From a candidate division WS6 bacterium OLB21 (GTDB lineage Bacteria > Patescibacteriota > Dojkabacteria > B142 > OLB20), in NCBI GenBank assembly GCA_001567305.1, contig JYPD01000025.1, positions 62,001 through 126,000 of the forward strand: a DNA stretch of 64,000 bases, written 5' to 3'. The notes below the pieces were generated by a model, which was given only the letters and a program-made list of their open reading frames with translations, was not told the DNA's origin and did no database searches. Both the position numbers and the translations under genes were made by a program. Shown in pieces: positions 10,370-21,077 of this stretch. The number at the start of each line of letters is the position of its first letter. Position 1 is the first letter of the stretch.

Positions 10370-11142
10370 ATGAAGGACAGACAAAAATCATTGATAATCT
10401 TAATGCTTCTAACTGGTGTAATCGGATTAGTCACAACAATTATTGGCTTAAGTCTTCAAAATAACTCGACTGCTCCACAAATCGTCTCGGCCACCTGCCT
10501 GAAGGTAAGATTAGATGCAGTAGAGACAATCCTGGACTATGTCTAGGTTTTAATGGCTCAAGCGGAATCGGCAGTAATATTAGCGGTCAGGAATGTTTGG
10601 GTGGTGAAAGTTGGGGGCCATGCCAGGAATTTGCGGCCTGTGCTCCCGATGTAGTTCAGAGTCAAACACAATGCTCTGGAAATTATCCGGAACTGGGTTT
10701 ACCGATAATCAGAATTAGTGAAGAAAGCAGCGAGAACGGATCGTTTGTCGGATGTGCTTATGAAAAAGATACTATCCAAAATTGTTTCTGCGCACAGAAT
10801 GTCCGGATTAATGCTACTTTTCAGTCCGGAGCTGTAAATTGTATTCCTGCCAGTGTTGATCTTTGTGGGCAAAGGGATTTTGTGCCAACATCAAAAGAAG
10901 CGAGCTCATCATCACCGACACCTTCTGTAACAGTAGTGTCAACCATTGCATCCACACCAACTGCAACTCCTACGAGTACTCCAACACCAACTTCTACACC
11001 CACAAGTTCACCGACAGCCATTGTCACAACACTACCGGATACTTCTTATAACATAAGTAATATCAGTTACTTTGCGTTATTATTATTGCTTCTATCGGTG
11101 TATCTCTTCCGTCAGTCTAGATTAAACAGGCTACAAAGTTGA
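10370..11142 (+). CDS. Cys-rich secreted protein with Thr/Pro stalk and LPDTS C-terminal anchor, frameshifted
   Basis: The ATG at 10370 opens a signal-anchor helix (LIILMLLTGVIGLVTTIIG). After about 45 residues the frame must slip by one base (one missing near 10505, probably a G) to reach KIRCSRDNPGLCLGF. The joined protein then has a Cys-rich domain with at least a dozen cysteines (for example GQECLGGESWGPCQEFAACAP), then a long T/P/S repeat stalk, then LPDTS, a membrane helix (YFALLLLLLSVYLF) and a basic tail. That tail layout is like sortase substrates, but the motif is LPDTS, not LPXTG, and no sortase gene is present in this window. It could simply be a stalked, disulfide-bonded, membrane-tethered surface protein. 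Its function is unknown. Confidence 0.7.
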
Positions 11143-11190
11143 CGAATCGGTTGCTTTCGCATAGTCTTAAGTATATGTTAATGAAATCCC

Positions 11191-11463
11191 TTGGATCTTA
11201 AAGAGAAATTGCTTGAGCTACTGAAAGAATGCGGAGAAGCACATAAAAAATACGAAGCAGAAGAACTTGGCGGAAAAACCGATCAGGATTGGCAGAGTTG
11301 GTATGCAACTTTTCTTCTAGAACGAAAGTTTGATGAACTTTTTGAAGAGGAAGTTACAGCCGAGAGTCTGAAGCAGTCTCTTGAGTCTGCTTCTAAAAAA
11401 CACAAAGAAATCAAAGATAAAAATTTCTTGGCAAGAATTCTTTGCCGATTATTTCTTATATGA
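11191..11463 (+). CDS. Small acidic helical protein, unknown
   Basis: This 90-residue protein begins with TTG at 11191; an in-frame TGA lies three codons upstream, so no earlier start fits. It is largely helical and charged, with a central GGKTDQDWQSWYATFLL segment that recurs in small uncharacterised bacterial proteins as far as I can recall. An ATG reading MLMKSLGS starts at 11175 in another frame, so a one-base indel could hide an ATG start. There is no signal peptide or membrane helix. No function is proposed. Confidence 0.5.
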   Translation: MDLKEKLLELLKECGEAHKKYEAEELGGKTDQDWQSWYATFLLERKFDELFEEEVTAESLKQSLESASKKHKEIKDKNFLARILCRLFLI

Positions 11464-11477
11464 TTTTACTTAATCAT

Positions 11478-12318
11478 ATGTCAAAAAAATATTTAGATCT
11501 TAATTCGGATGTGTTGTTTTCTTTCTTTAAGCTTTCAGACTGGAAGGAGCGAGCATTTATGGTCGGAGGGCTACATTTGCTTGGGGTGCTTATTTATATT
11601 CTGGCAATAATCCTCTTTTTTATACCTATTATTGGTTGGGCAATTGCCTTCATCATATTAATGCTTCTTCCGTTTCTTATAATGGTCGTTAATTTTTTGA
11701 TCGATGGCTATAAGCTTGAGCTGATAGAGGCAAGTAGAAAGGGACATTCACATAAAAAAATTCCTTTCAATAATAACTATATGCCAAGAATTAAGCAGGG
11801 ATTTTATGTGGGAATTGCAAACCTAGTATATAACTTGCCGATAATTATTGTTTATTTCTTCAGCATAGCTTTGCTTTTCTCTCCTGTGTTCTTGTTAATG
11901 TCATCGGCTGGGACGAGCAATGAGACACAAGAGGTTCTGGGCGTTTTTTGGAGTCTTTGGCTCAATGATAGTCTTTTATATTCTGATATTCGCCATTTAT
12001 ATCTATCAGCTTTTATATTCTATATTCATTTATCCGGTGATGTTTCTTCTGTATTCTCGCAAGAACTCCTTGCGTGAAGCTTTGGACATAAAAGCGGTTT
12101 TCTCATTCTTGAAGAATAATTTCCTGAATATTTGTCTTTATGCTTTGATTACAGTAGTTGTTTCGTTCGTGTTTGGTTTTCTACTAAGTATTTCTTTCTT
12201 CCTGATCTTTTTATGTATAGGATTTGTTGTTGCTCCAGTTGTCTTTGCGGTTGGGCTAACTTATCTTGTTCATCTTCAGGCGGAATTAACTGCACAACTC
12301 GATCTGCAGTCTAAATAG
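11478..12318 (+). CDS. DUF4013-like multi-pass membrane protein, frameshifted
   Basis: The protein starts MSKKYLDLNSD and has about six membrane helices, with the GYKLELIEASRKG segment typical of DUF4013 proteins after the first helical pair. The frame breaks in a T6 run (11944-11949); taking out one T restores VLGVFGVFGSMIVFYIL and joins the remainder to 12318, giving about 279 residues. The function of DUF4013 proteins is not established. The 3' end overlaps the convergent gene by eight bases. Confidence 0.72.
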
Positions 12319-14075
12319 AACAAGGACTCTTGGCATCGTAAATAAAGTAGTATCCGATTTCATTACTAAAGAGAAGATCGAAAGTGTTTCGAAAATACTC
12401 GTAGTCAATATTCCTTTCTAGGTATGTATCGGGAGCCGATGTCATAATGACATAATCAATCTTGTTTCTTTGCACGAATGAACACATTTCGTCTTGATCA
12501 AGTCCACCAGAAATGATTACTTGCATCTCGGCTAATCTGCGCAAGGTGTTGTATCCCAGTGACCAATTTATGTACTCAGGCCCAAAGTACAATCTGCGAC
12601 CTGTAGACATAACAGGATTAAAATCAGAAGTGATGTTTAAAAATACAGACTCAGGAGCAGTATTGTTTTTGATCCAGATTGCAGTATCGCTGGCAGGAAT
12701 GTCTTTCCAGGTATGTTTGTTGGCATTGACTATTGGCCAGAGATCGAAGAAGCCACCAGCAGTAAGAATTAGAATTAGCAAAACCCCGAAAACCATCGTT
12801 TTTCCTTTGAGAAGTTTAACGATAAATGCTGCTGCATAAACAGACCAGATAATAATTACCAGGTTAATAAATTTATGATTGGTAGCGGGATCTCTCGCAA
12901 AAACAAAAATGTTAGCGATAATAAATATTGCCCATGCCACAAGGAACGGTAGTCTATTGCTGGCAAAGATCGATTTTAGGAAATAGAAAACGGCTTCTTT
13001 TTTGTTTTTTATATTGCTTCTGAGACTTGGTTTAAGGATCAGAAATCCAAAGAAAGATATGATTGGCAGTAGTCCCAGGTTCATAAACCAATAAACAATC
13101 CAGCGCAAGAACTTATCTTCGATTGCAAATTCATGCCAAGTTGTTCCATAGTATATAAATCCTGGTAGAAACCTGATTCCCTCACTAGTTGATGTTGTCG
13201 AAGAGAACATAATCAGCAGAAGTGAAGGGAAAGAGAGCAGTATGCCTAAAAGTAGGGTAATTAGAGATTTTTTCCAAGATTGTTTGTGCAGATACTGTGA
13301 AAAGATTGTTATTGAAATGGCAACAAAAAGCATTGCCAAAACAGCAATATTTACCCAAGACAGTAGCGCTATTAAAACTAGAGCTACGAGTTTTTTTGAA
13401 CTTGAATGGGGAAGTGATATTAAGATCCAAGCTAAGGCAAAAATAACAAAGGCAAAAGCAAGGTGCCTTTGATGTATGTATACATTCAGTGACCAAAATG
13501 CACTGATGATATTATCATCATAAGGGCCAAAACTACCAAACACCTTGTTGCCCATGATTTCACCAATACTCTTTAATCCTAAGAATGAATCGCTTAAATA
13601 GTAATACCAGCTGAGAGAGCTGTTAAAAAGGATTAGAATGACTGCAATTAAGCCGGCAACAATTTTTCCGGAAAGTTTGGTTGCACCAAGGTATACCAAA
13701 GCTAACAGACCTGCAAATCCTACTATGCTTAGCGCGTTAATGGCTATATCAATTCTTACGCCAAGTAGTTCCAGAAGGGCAACTACGAAATAGAATCCAA
13801 AATGATAACGAAATTAATTCTCCGCTAAAGGTTGGTGATTCTAAAAGAATGTTGTTGCCTTGAGAGAAAGAGCGAATAAGGGGAATATGTCCTTGAAAGT
13901 CACTCCAAATATTTTGTGAGAGTATAATCGAGCCCTTATCATAACCAAGAGTTAAAAGCATTAAATAGGTTGCAGGTATAACGGAAGCAAAAAAACCTAT
14001 GATAAATAACTTTCTTCGTTTCCAGAAAGCTAGTATAGTTGCCTTACTTATGTTCATGTACAATTGTTTAGACAA
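12311..14075 (-). CDS. Large GT-C-like polytopic membrane protein, frameshifted
   Basis: The downstream frame gives 462 residues and the upstream frame (from 14075 or the ATG at 14057) about 95 more. They join if one base is removed from the short A4 run at 13799-13802, which restores FGFYFVVALLELLG. The joined protein has about 587 residues and at least ten membrane helices. A soluble C-terminal domain (from PASDTAIWIKNNT to the end) contains STGRRLYFGPEYINWSLGY, a phrase style seen after the membrane part of uncharacterised GT-C-type mannosyltransferase-like proteins. I infer a lipid-linked sugar transferase or a related envelope protein. No catalytic acid pair is identified with confidence. 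It diverges from the methyltransferase gene at 14091. Confidence 0.65.
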
Positions 14076-14090
14076 AGCTAATTATTGGAT

Positions 14091-14795
14091 ATGAGAATAT
14101 CACGAAACAACACACTTAAAATCCATTATATTCTTGATCAGTTGATACCGCCAATCCTCAGAGATTCGTATCTGTTCATGTATTTTCCCCTAAAAGTCCT
14201 TTTTGGAGAGAAGACTTCGGAATTCATGGAGTTCAAACAGAACGCAAAAAAAATGAGCAGGGACGATTACAAGCAAATATACGAAAGAGTAAGTGATGTC
14301 ATGATTGAAAGAGAGACCGATTTAAACGATGAATGTCTGCATAAAATACTTGAAGATTTGAAAGGTGAAAAAATACTTGATGTCGGGTGCGGCAGAGGAT
14401 ATTTAGCCGGCAAAATAAGTAGTAGATATATAGTATCGGGACTTGATATGATTATTCCTGCAGAGGTAAAAGAGAAGTATCCTCAGGTGAATTTTGTGGA
14501 GGGTTTTGTTGAAAAGATGCCTTTCCCCGATAATCATTTTGACACTGTCATTTGCACGCACACACTTGAGCATGTTCAAGATATTCAAGGCGCATTAACT
14601 GAACTCAGAAGAATATGTAAAGAAAGGTTGATAATTGTTGTTCCAAAGCAAAGACCTTATAAGTATACATTCGATCTTCATCTGCATTTTTTTCCATACG
14701 AACACTCTCTGGTAAATGTAGTTGGAAGCAATAAAGGCGGTAATTGCCTAACCCTTGGGGGCGATCTTTATTACTCCGAAGATTCTGAGTCTTGA
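14091..14795 (+). CDS. Class I SAM-dependent methyltransferase
   Basis: About 234 residues. The Rossmann motif I is KILDVGCGRGYLAGK, motif II's acidic residue is in VSGLDM, and motif IV region reads FDTVICTHTLEHV, as in Methyltransf_11 (UbiE-like) enzymes. The N-terminal ~85 residues are a helical extension. An in-frame TTG lies two codons before the ATG used. The last 25 bases overlap the convergent gene 14771-16437. Its position between large envelope genes suggests modification of a lipid, glycan or quinone-like compound; the substrate cannot be read from the sequence. Confidence 0.82.
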   Translation: MRISRNNTLKIHYILDQLIPPILRDSYLFMYFPLKVLFGEKTSEFMEFKQNAKKMSRDDYKQIYERVSDVMIERETDLNDECLHKILEDLKGEKILDVGCGRGYLAGKISSRYIVSGLDMIIPAEVKEKYPQVNFVEGFVEKMPFPDNHFDTVICTHTLEHVQDIQGALTELRRICKERLIIVVPKQRPYKYTFDLHLHFFPYEHSLVNVVGSNKGGNCLTLGGDLYYSEDSES

Positions 14796-16437
14796 TTGTT
14801 AATATTTGATCCAAGACCTTTTTCTATCTCGTCGAATGTTACTGTCCCTCCTTCTCTAATTCTGTTAACAAAACTCTTAAATAGCTGCGCTTTTTGTTGT
14901 TGTCCAGGTGTGATCTCGAATAGGCGTTGCATCTTTGCATGTGAGTATATGAAGTTGGGATTGATTTGTAATGACCGGTAGAATTCGTAAAAAGCTTTTT
15001 CGTATTCTTTGTTTAGGGCGTAGGCGTTGCCAAGATTGTGCCTTGTTTCGGCATAATCGTCTCTTAGTTCGATTGCTTTTTTAAAGTTGGCAATAGCAGA
15101 ATTATAATCACCTTTTTCTGACTGAATCATTGCCAGGTTGTTGAATATTCTTGCTGAGTTCTGGTTGTATTGAATCTCGTTATTAAAGAAGGTTAATGCT
15201 GAACCCCATTCTCCGGCTCGCACATATGTTCTGGCGGCAATAAGAATTAAAATTATGAGACAGACAACTTGAATACTTTTGTTGCGAATAGGCTTATCAA
15301 GTAAAATCGCCACAAGAATCGAAATACCGACAAAAGGAAGATAGAGCCAATGTTCCAAATAATATGCGTTCAAGGGGATTATCCCCGAGAATGGAATCAT
15401 AGATATTATTATCCAAGAGCAGGCGATAAAAATTGGATAGTTTTTTTTGTAAATCCAAGAATTGTTCCAGTAAGCAGAGATACAATAGTCGCCAGTCCGA
15501 ACAATCCTCTAAGTGAAAATATTGTAGAAAAGATTGTAAGGGGCTTTTCGTAATACAAATCTTTAGGGAAGACAAGAAGTAAAAAGTAGTCCCAGATTAC
15601 AGAAATAAATGTACTTACTCTAAGCCAGATATTTTGTGTGTAAGTCGTTTCAACTGTCGCTAAGCCAAAACCTTTGGTAAAGTTAAGAATAGTGGCCCTA
15701 GCTAACAAGTAAGCCCCACCTAGTATCACAGAGAATAATATTGTCAGCCATCTAATTTGAAACTCAGGATGAGTTTTATCTTTCCAGTCTTTAAATGTGT
15801 AAATGGCAAGTAGTAGTCCACCGACAACAAAACTTTCTTTTGTTAGGAAGGCAAGGAGGATAAGGAATAAGCCCAGAGCATATTGAAGATTTTTTTTGAT
15901 CGGACTGAGACTTTTCTCGCCAGACAAGATTAGTAAGGATGATAAAAGAAAGAAGAGTCCTAAAGGATCAGCTAGTCCGCTAATATATGCAACAGCTTGA
16001 GTTTGAACTGGGTGCAAAAGAAAGAGAAGCGCTGCAACCAACGCTGCTAGAGAACTAATTTTTAGTCTTTTGATTAACAAGAATACGAAAAAGGCGTTGA
16101 AGCTATGTAAAACTACTGGCAATAGATGGAAGATAAATGAGTCCGTCCTAAATAATGAGTACAGAACCGAATAGGCAATCATCTGTATTGGGCGATAGAA
16201 GTTACCGCTGTCGATAAATGCTCCAGAAGTAATACTGTCAGAAAAGAATTTAGGAATATTTCCAAGGCTACGAATACTTTCATTGCGAAGAATAAGGATT
16301 TCGTCGTCGAAAATAAATTCACCATTAAGAACTGAGGAGTATGCGATTACCCCTATTATTATGAAGCTCAGCAGGATGTACTTTTTTGGAAGCCGATCAA
16401 TAAATGAGCGAGACTTGTTCTTTTTGTTTTTAGACAT
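14771..16437 (-). CDS. TMTC-like membrane glycosyltransferase with C-terminal TPR repeats, frameshifted
   Basis: The N-terminal 342 residues have many helices, with FIFDDEILI in the first loop (the DD acid pair of GT-C enzymes) and FYRPIQM, as in PMT/TMTC-type proteins. The frame breaks at an A8 run (T8 at 15441-15448 on the plus strand), here one base short; adding one gives TKKNYPIFIACSWI and joins the rest. The C-terminal part holds two to three TPR units (NNLAMIQSEKGDYNSAIANFKKAIEL and the next, each starting near N or E-TRHNLGNAYA). The total is about 555 residues. The family transfers mannose-type sugars to proteins from a lipid carrier; the specificity here is unknown. Its start lies 230 bases from the divergent PBP gene. 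Confidence 0.8.
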
Positions 16438-16667
16438 GTCTAAATGTTATTGCATCTAGTCTAGATAGGCAAGCCAACTGTTTACCGAAATTATAACGAA
16501 AAGACACTAATTTATCCCCAAAGAAGTTCATGATTTGTTATAGTAAATTTAAAGGGAATAAATAAACAACAACCCTTGCCAGTATCGTCAATATATAATT
16601 CTCACAGGTCAATCGAGACTACTTAAGCCTTATTTGGTGTCTCTTTTCGTATATAAAAATTTATTAA

Positions 16668-18798
16668 ATGTATACAAGTAGGATTCCCATAAAACGATTA
16701 AGAAAGAGTAAGAGATTTTATAAAAGACGAAGCATTAATCAACTTAGAGAAAATATCGTTTCCGGAGTGCGCATCTCAATGGTTTTTTTCTTAGGGTTTA
16801 TTGTGCTTGTATTCCTAGAGTTTTTGAACTATCTGCAAACAATCGCAGTAGATTTACCAACACCAGAAAAACCATTTGGAAAAAAATCTATCGCAAGTGA
16901 AATATACGACAGAAATGGCAAACTGCTTTATCGAGTTTTTGATGATGAAGATAGAGACCCTGTAAACTTAGAAGAGATACCTCCTCTAGTTGAATGGGCA
17001 TTTTTAGCTGCAGAAGATGCAAATTTTTTATAATCATCAGGGTGTTGATCTGGGAGCTATAGTAAGATGTGGAATTAGAATAATTGAAAGTAACAGCAAT
17101 GTTTGTGGAGGTAGCACCATAACACAGCAGTTAATTAAAAAGACGGCGCTTACTGATGAAATCAGTATCGAAAGGAAGCTTAAAGAAATTATCCTTGCCT
17201 TAAAAATCGAACAGGAAAGATCGAAAGAAGAGATTCTTGAAATGTATTTAACCATCGTTCCAGAAGGAAGCAATATCTACGGAATTACAAGAGCGGCCAA
17301 ATTCTATTTCGGGAAGGAGATAAGTGAATTATCTTTGGCAGAAATTTCTGTACTGGCAGCTATACCCCAAAACCCAAGTAGATTGTCGCCGACTAAATCC
17401 TTAACTCCAACTTCGTCTCGTGCATTGCTTGAAAACAGGAGGAACTATGTTCTGGATCAAATGCTCAAGCATATCGATCAAATTAATGAATCAGCCAAAG
17501 AGAATGAGACAGATGAGGATATTCTTACAATAGAAATGATCACAGAGGCTAGAGATGCAGAAATTGCTTATCGTGATCCAATTTTTCCGATTAACTCTCC
17601 GCATTTTGTATTTTATGTTCAAGAGCTTTTACAACAAAGACCTTACAACCAAGGCCAGCCGTTTGATTTGGCCGAAATTGAAACGGCTGGCCTCAGAATC
17701 TACACAACCCTAGATTTGGACTTTCAACGAGTCGCAGAAGAAGAGGTCCGAAGAGCTGTTGATGTATACGGAAAAAGATATGGCGCTGAAAATGCATCTA
17801 TGCTAGCGCTTAACCCCAATAATGGCGAGGTTTTAGCTTATGTCGGTTCTTATAATTACTTTGGCAAACCTTCTCCCGAAGGCTGTATCTCTGGACGAAA
17901 TTGTAAGTTCGAGCCTCAGGTCAATATTCCAAATACTCTGCAGGCATACGGATCGACTTTAAAACCGTATATATATTACAACGCCTTTATCAGAGGGATG
18001 ATCGATGCAGATTCACTCATGTCCGATGTTCCTATCCAGATAAATAATTATCGGCCAAAGAATTACGAAGGGAAATTTTACGGTCAGAAAAGTGCCAGAT
18101 GGATGCTAATTAATTCTAGAAACATTCCTGCAATATTGTTAACTCAACAGATGGGACCAGCCAATCTATTGAGAGAAATAAAAAACTGGGGATATACAAC
18201 ATTTCCTGATCCAAACGCATATGGTCCTGCCATAGCTGTTGGAGGAGGAGATATTAAGCTCATAGAGCATGCTCAAGGATATGCGGTTCTGGCAAGCGGT
18301 GGCATGTTTAATCAAGTCGAAGTGATCTCCAGAATAGAAGACAGCAGCGGAAGAATCATTTATGAGCACAAGGCAAATCCAACACGAGTTGCCGATGAAA
18401 GAGCGGTGTACTTAGTCAACGATATTCTTAATGGAAGAGAAGGTGGCGTAGGCTATTCTTTTGATGGAAGGGATATTGCAGGAAAAACAGGGACATCTGA
18501 AAGGCAGACGGAAACTTTATTCATTGCTTATACTCCAGAGATTGTTGCCTTAGGCTGGCTTGGCAATAATTCGAATGTCGGGATGAGATATGGAGCAACC
18601 GGCTTCACTTCTGTGCGTCCTTGGGTTTCAAGTTTTGTAGAAAGGCTTGGAGATAAGATACCTCCTACACCGTTTAGCATGCCTTCCGGCGTTTATTACA
18701 GTTCGGGACATTTGGCAATAAAAGGTATCGATGCCCCGGCAAGTATCGGTGTCCCAAGTCAATATAGGGTTTCAGAGATTCTAGGTGTGATTGACTGA
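16668..18798 (+). CDS. Class A penicillin-binding protein (transglycosylase-transpeptidase), frameshifted
   Basis: This enzyme polymerises lipid II and cross-links the peptides. The N-terminus is basic with one membrane helix. The GT51 domain carries AAEDANF-YNHQGVD (catalytic Glu), GGSTITQQLIKKTAL and RKLKEIILALKIE. A T6 run at 17024-17029 splits the gene inside the first of these; removing one T gives an exact family motif, so the break is certainly an indel. The transpeptidase domain has STLK (the active Ser-x-x-Lys), SRN and KTGTS in order. The joined length of about 709 residues is normal for PBP1A-type proteins. No strong ribosome binding site precedes the ATG. Confidence 0.93.
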
Positions 18799-18871
18799 TA
18801 AATCACTTCTCACATGCACCTTACTTGTTGTAAAATTGCCTTGTGTGAACTTATCTCTTAAAAACTTTCTC

Positions 18872-19810
18872 ATGGCAGAACTTAAAGTATTCGGACATAT
18901 CACCCCAGATACAGATTCAACTTGTGCACCAATTGTTTATGCTTGGTTTCTCAACGAATTCCTTGAGGTTCCTGCCAAAGCATATGTCACAGGTTCTTTA
19001 AACAAAGAAACTGCTTATGTATTAGATTATTTTGAAGTAGAGACTCCAGAAGTGATCAAAAGTCTTTCAGAAAACGACGAAGTAGTTATTGTTGATACAA
19101 ACAATCCAGAAGAACTGCCAGATGGAATTAAAAGCGCGCAAATTGCAGAAATAATCGATCATCATAAACTTGTTGGCGGACTTACTACAGAATCTCCAAT
19201 TTCTATTACCATGAAACCTCTCGGATGCTCGTCAACAATTGTCTGGCAGATGATCGATGAATACGAAGATGTCGTTATGCCAGCAAGCATGGCAGGATTG
19301 CTTCTTGCTGGAATAATCTCTGATACTCTTAAATTTACATCCCCAACAACAACACAAGATGATAAAGATGCGGCAGAAGTGTTAGCAGAAATCGCAGCTG
19401 TATCTGTAGATGAACTTGCAGAAAAAATGTTTGCAGCAAAGTCTGATTTGTCGGGCATGAGCGCAAGCGACATTGTAACAATGGACAGTAAAGTATTTGA
19501 GATGTCAGGTAAAAAGCTTAGAGTTTCAGTATTAGAGACAACAAACACAGAAATAGCCAAATCCATGAAGGACGAATTACTTTCAGCAATGGTGAGTAAG
19601 ATCGAGGAAGAAAAATCAGATCATATGTTCTTCTTTATAGTAGACATTATTGCAGGCAATGCAGATCTGCTTGTTAGTGATACTCAGGCAAAAAGCTTAG
19701 CAGAAAAAGCATTCTCTAAAGAATTTGTTGATGATTACATGCACTTACCCGGTGTTGTCTCTCGTAAAAAACAAATGATCCCTGCACTTGAGGGGGCAAT
19801 TGCCAGTTAA
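18872..19810 (+). CDS. ppaC: Manganese-dependent (family II) inorganic pyrophosphatase
   Basis: It hydrolyses pyrophosphate in the cytoplasm, pulling biosynthetic reactions forward. The ATG at 18872 starts the family's conserved beta strand (MAELKVFGHITPDTDS) and gives 312 residues; an open frame extends upstream to 18791 but that part is not family-like. DHH-superfamily metal ligands are visible: H9, D13 and D15, then VDTNN, and DHH at about residue 93. The C-terminal DHHA2 domain ends with SRKKQMIP, which binds substrate. It follows the PBP gene by 73 bases. Confidence 0.95.
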   Translation: MAELKVFGHITPDTDSTCAPIVYAWFLNEFLEVPAKAYVTGSLNKETAYVLDYFEVETPEVIKSLSENDEVVIVDTNNPEELPDGIKSAQIAEIIDHHKLVGGLTTESPISITMKPLGCSSTIVWQMIDEYEDVVMPASMAGLLLAGIISDTLKFTSPTTTQDDKDAAEVLAEIAAVSVDELAEKMFAAKSDLSGMSASDIVTMDSKVFEMSGKKLRVSVLETTNTEIAKSMKDELLSAMVSKIEEEKSDHMFFFIVDIIAGNADLLVSDTQAKSLAEKAFSKEFVDDYMHLPGVVSRKKQMIPALEGAIAS

Positions 19811-19821
19811 GATAAGAAGCC

Positions 19822-20418
19822 TTAAGAAAAGGTGTAAGGAGTGAACCTAAATAATACTATCCTTTGTCTCCCATTTTCGTGGTAATGTAGCCTTTGTGTG
19901 TAATTTATTGGAATCTCTTCACAAATGGTTGTATTAAGCCCCGCTATTCTTTCGAATACTCTAGAGATTACAGGTTGTCTTGTGATTTGATGTGTCATTA
20001 AAACCTGTGAACTGGGATCTGAATAGTCAAGTAACTCAGTAATTCTTGAAGCAATGTATTCCAAACGAATTGTGTCGAAAGGGGGGTCGATTATTATTTC
20101 TGGAGATTTTCTTTTCAGTATCTCTAAAACCCCTGGCTTAATTCTCTGAGCTCCAGTAGGACGATTTATATCATAAATACTTATATATGGATCCAAATCT
20201 CCACATGCATCTGACAATCGTGGGTCTCTGTCTAATAGAATCGTTTTTGAACCTGGATAAGTGCTATGGATTCCCATAAATACACTAGGTGTTCCAAGGC
20301 ATACACTATTCTTAGGTTGTCTAACAAGACTAATAATCTCAGAAAGTGTTTCCTCTGTGTAAAAGAATTGACCTATCCTGTTGTTGGGCTTAAGGTTATG
20401 ATTGAATGGAAACTCCAC
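19822..20418 (-). CDS. Putative N6-adenine-type methyltransferase-like protein
   Basis: With the GTG at 20418 as start, the protein has about 198 residues; longer readings would run into the tRNA gene at 20452. SVCLGTPSVF resembles a motif I region, KTILLDRDPRL the following acidic strand, and PEIIIDPPFD a DPPF motif as in N6-adenine and related methyltransferases. No classic GxGxG loop is present, so the assignment is moderate. The 3' end faces ppaC with 11 bases between the stops. Possible substrates are nucleic acid or protein; I cannot choose. Confidence 0.55.
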   Translation of the reverse strand: MEFPFNHNLKPNNRIGQFFYTEETLSEIISLVRQPKNSVCLGTPSVFMGIHSTYPGSKTILLDRDPRLSDACGDLDPYISIYDINRPTGAQRIKPGVLEILKRKSPEIIIDPPFDTIRLEYIASRITELLDYSDPSSQVLMTHQITRQPVISRVFERIAGLNTTICEEIPINYTQRLHYHENGRQRIVLFRFTPYTFS

Positions 20419-20443
20419 TTTGAAACAGATAACAACGAGGCAG

Positions 20444-20450
20444 AAAAAAA
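20444..20450 (-). terminator. Poly-T run directly after tRNA-Asn
   Basis: Seven T residues on the minus strand follow the tRNA 3' end after a single C. Together with the stable acceptor stem they could stop transcription. No separate hairpin is present. Confidence 0.4.
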
Positions 20451-20451
20451 G

Positions 20452-20523
20452 CTCCGCGAGCTGGGCTCGAACCAGCAACCAATCGGTTAACAGCCGATTG
20501 CTCTACCATTGAGCTATCGCGGA
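20452..20523 (-). tRNA. tRNA-Asn (anticodon GTT)
   Basis: The minus strand folds as a cloverleaf: acceptor TCCGCGA pairs with TCGCGGA, the D arm contains AGCTCAATGGTAGAGC, the anticodon arm is CGGCTGTTAACCG with GTT in the loop, and the T arm contains GGTTCGAGCC. The discriminator base is G. CCA is not encoded, so it must be added after transcription. It lies 67 bases downstream of the bcp start-distal end (bcp stop at 20591). Confidence 0.95.
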
Positions 20524-20590
20524 ACAATCCCGATGAGTATTTCTATCAGGTATATGGATTGTAACAAAGAGTTGTGCAATTTTCCAACAA

Positions 20591-21061
20591 TCAAGTTGCC
20601 GTCTCTTGCTTAAGTGCAGTAAGTATCTCTAATCCATGATCTTTTGGATCTGCATCTGGCCAAACCTTAATAATTGTCCCTTCTGGAGAAATTAAAAATG
20701 TTGACCTCTTTGTGCCAAGGTATTTTTTGCCAAACATTGATTTTTCTACAAGTGTACCAAAAGCCTTCATCAATTCGGTGTCTGTATCTGACCAAAGCTC
20801 AAAGTTAAGATTATGTTTTTCGCGAAAATTTTTATGCGATTTTATTCCATCTTTGCTTACACCAATTATTTGTGCTCCAGCTTTTGTGATCTCTTCTTTG
20901 TAGTCTCGTAAACTGCAGGCCTGCACTGTACATCCGGGCGTATTATCTTTGGGGTAAAAGTATAGTACGGTGTATGTTCCAAGGAGGTCTCGAAGTTTTC
21001 TTGGTTGCGACTCGGTATCTAGTTGAATATCTAATGGGGCCTTGTCTCCGGCTTGCAGCAT
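20591..21061 (-). CDS. bcp: Thioredoxin-dependent peroxiredoxin (Bcp/PrxQ)
   Basis: The 156-residue protein reduces hydroperoxides using a reactive cysteine. It keeps YFYPKDNTPGCTVQAC: C44 is the peroxidatic cysteine within the TPGC motif and C49 is the resolving cysteine five residues on, as in the atypical two-cysteine PrxQ group. GVSKD and KRSTFLI are the following family motifs. The length is normal. It is 16 bases downstream of the small membrane protein gene on the same strand and may be transcribed with it, mltG and ruvX. Confidence 0.94.
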   Translation of the reverse strand: MLQAGDKAPLDIQLDTESQPRKLRDLLGTYTVLYFYPKDNTPGCTVQACSLRDYKEEITKAGAQIIGVSKDGIKSHKNFREKHNLNFELWSDTDTELMKAFGTLVEKSMFGKKYLGTKRSTFLISPEGTIIKVWPDADPKDHGLEILTALKQETAT

Positions 21062-21077
21062 TTTAATTAGCTAATAA

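Noticed and set aside
10821-11027. Antisense frame rich in Gly and Val opposite the Cys-rich protein gene
   Set aside because: It is the mirror of the Thr/Pro repeat codons in the sense gene and has no start signal or family.
18791-18871. Longer N-terminus for ppaC
   Set aside because: The family starts at MAELKVFGH; the extension overlaps the PBP stop and has no similarity to the family.
20418-20478. N-terminal extension of the methyltransferase-like gene through the tRNA
   Set aside because: It would overlap tRNA-Asn and starts with residues encoded by the tRNA arms; the GTG at 20418 is a better start.
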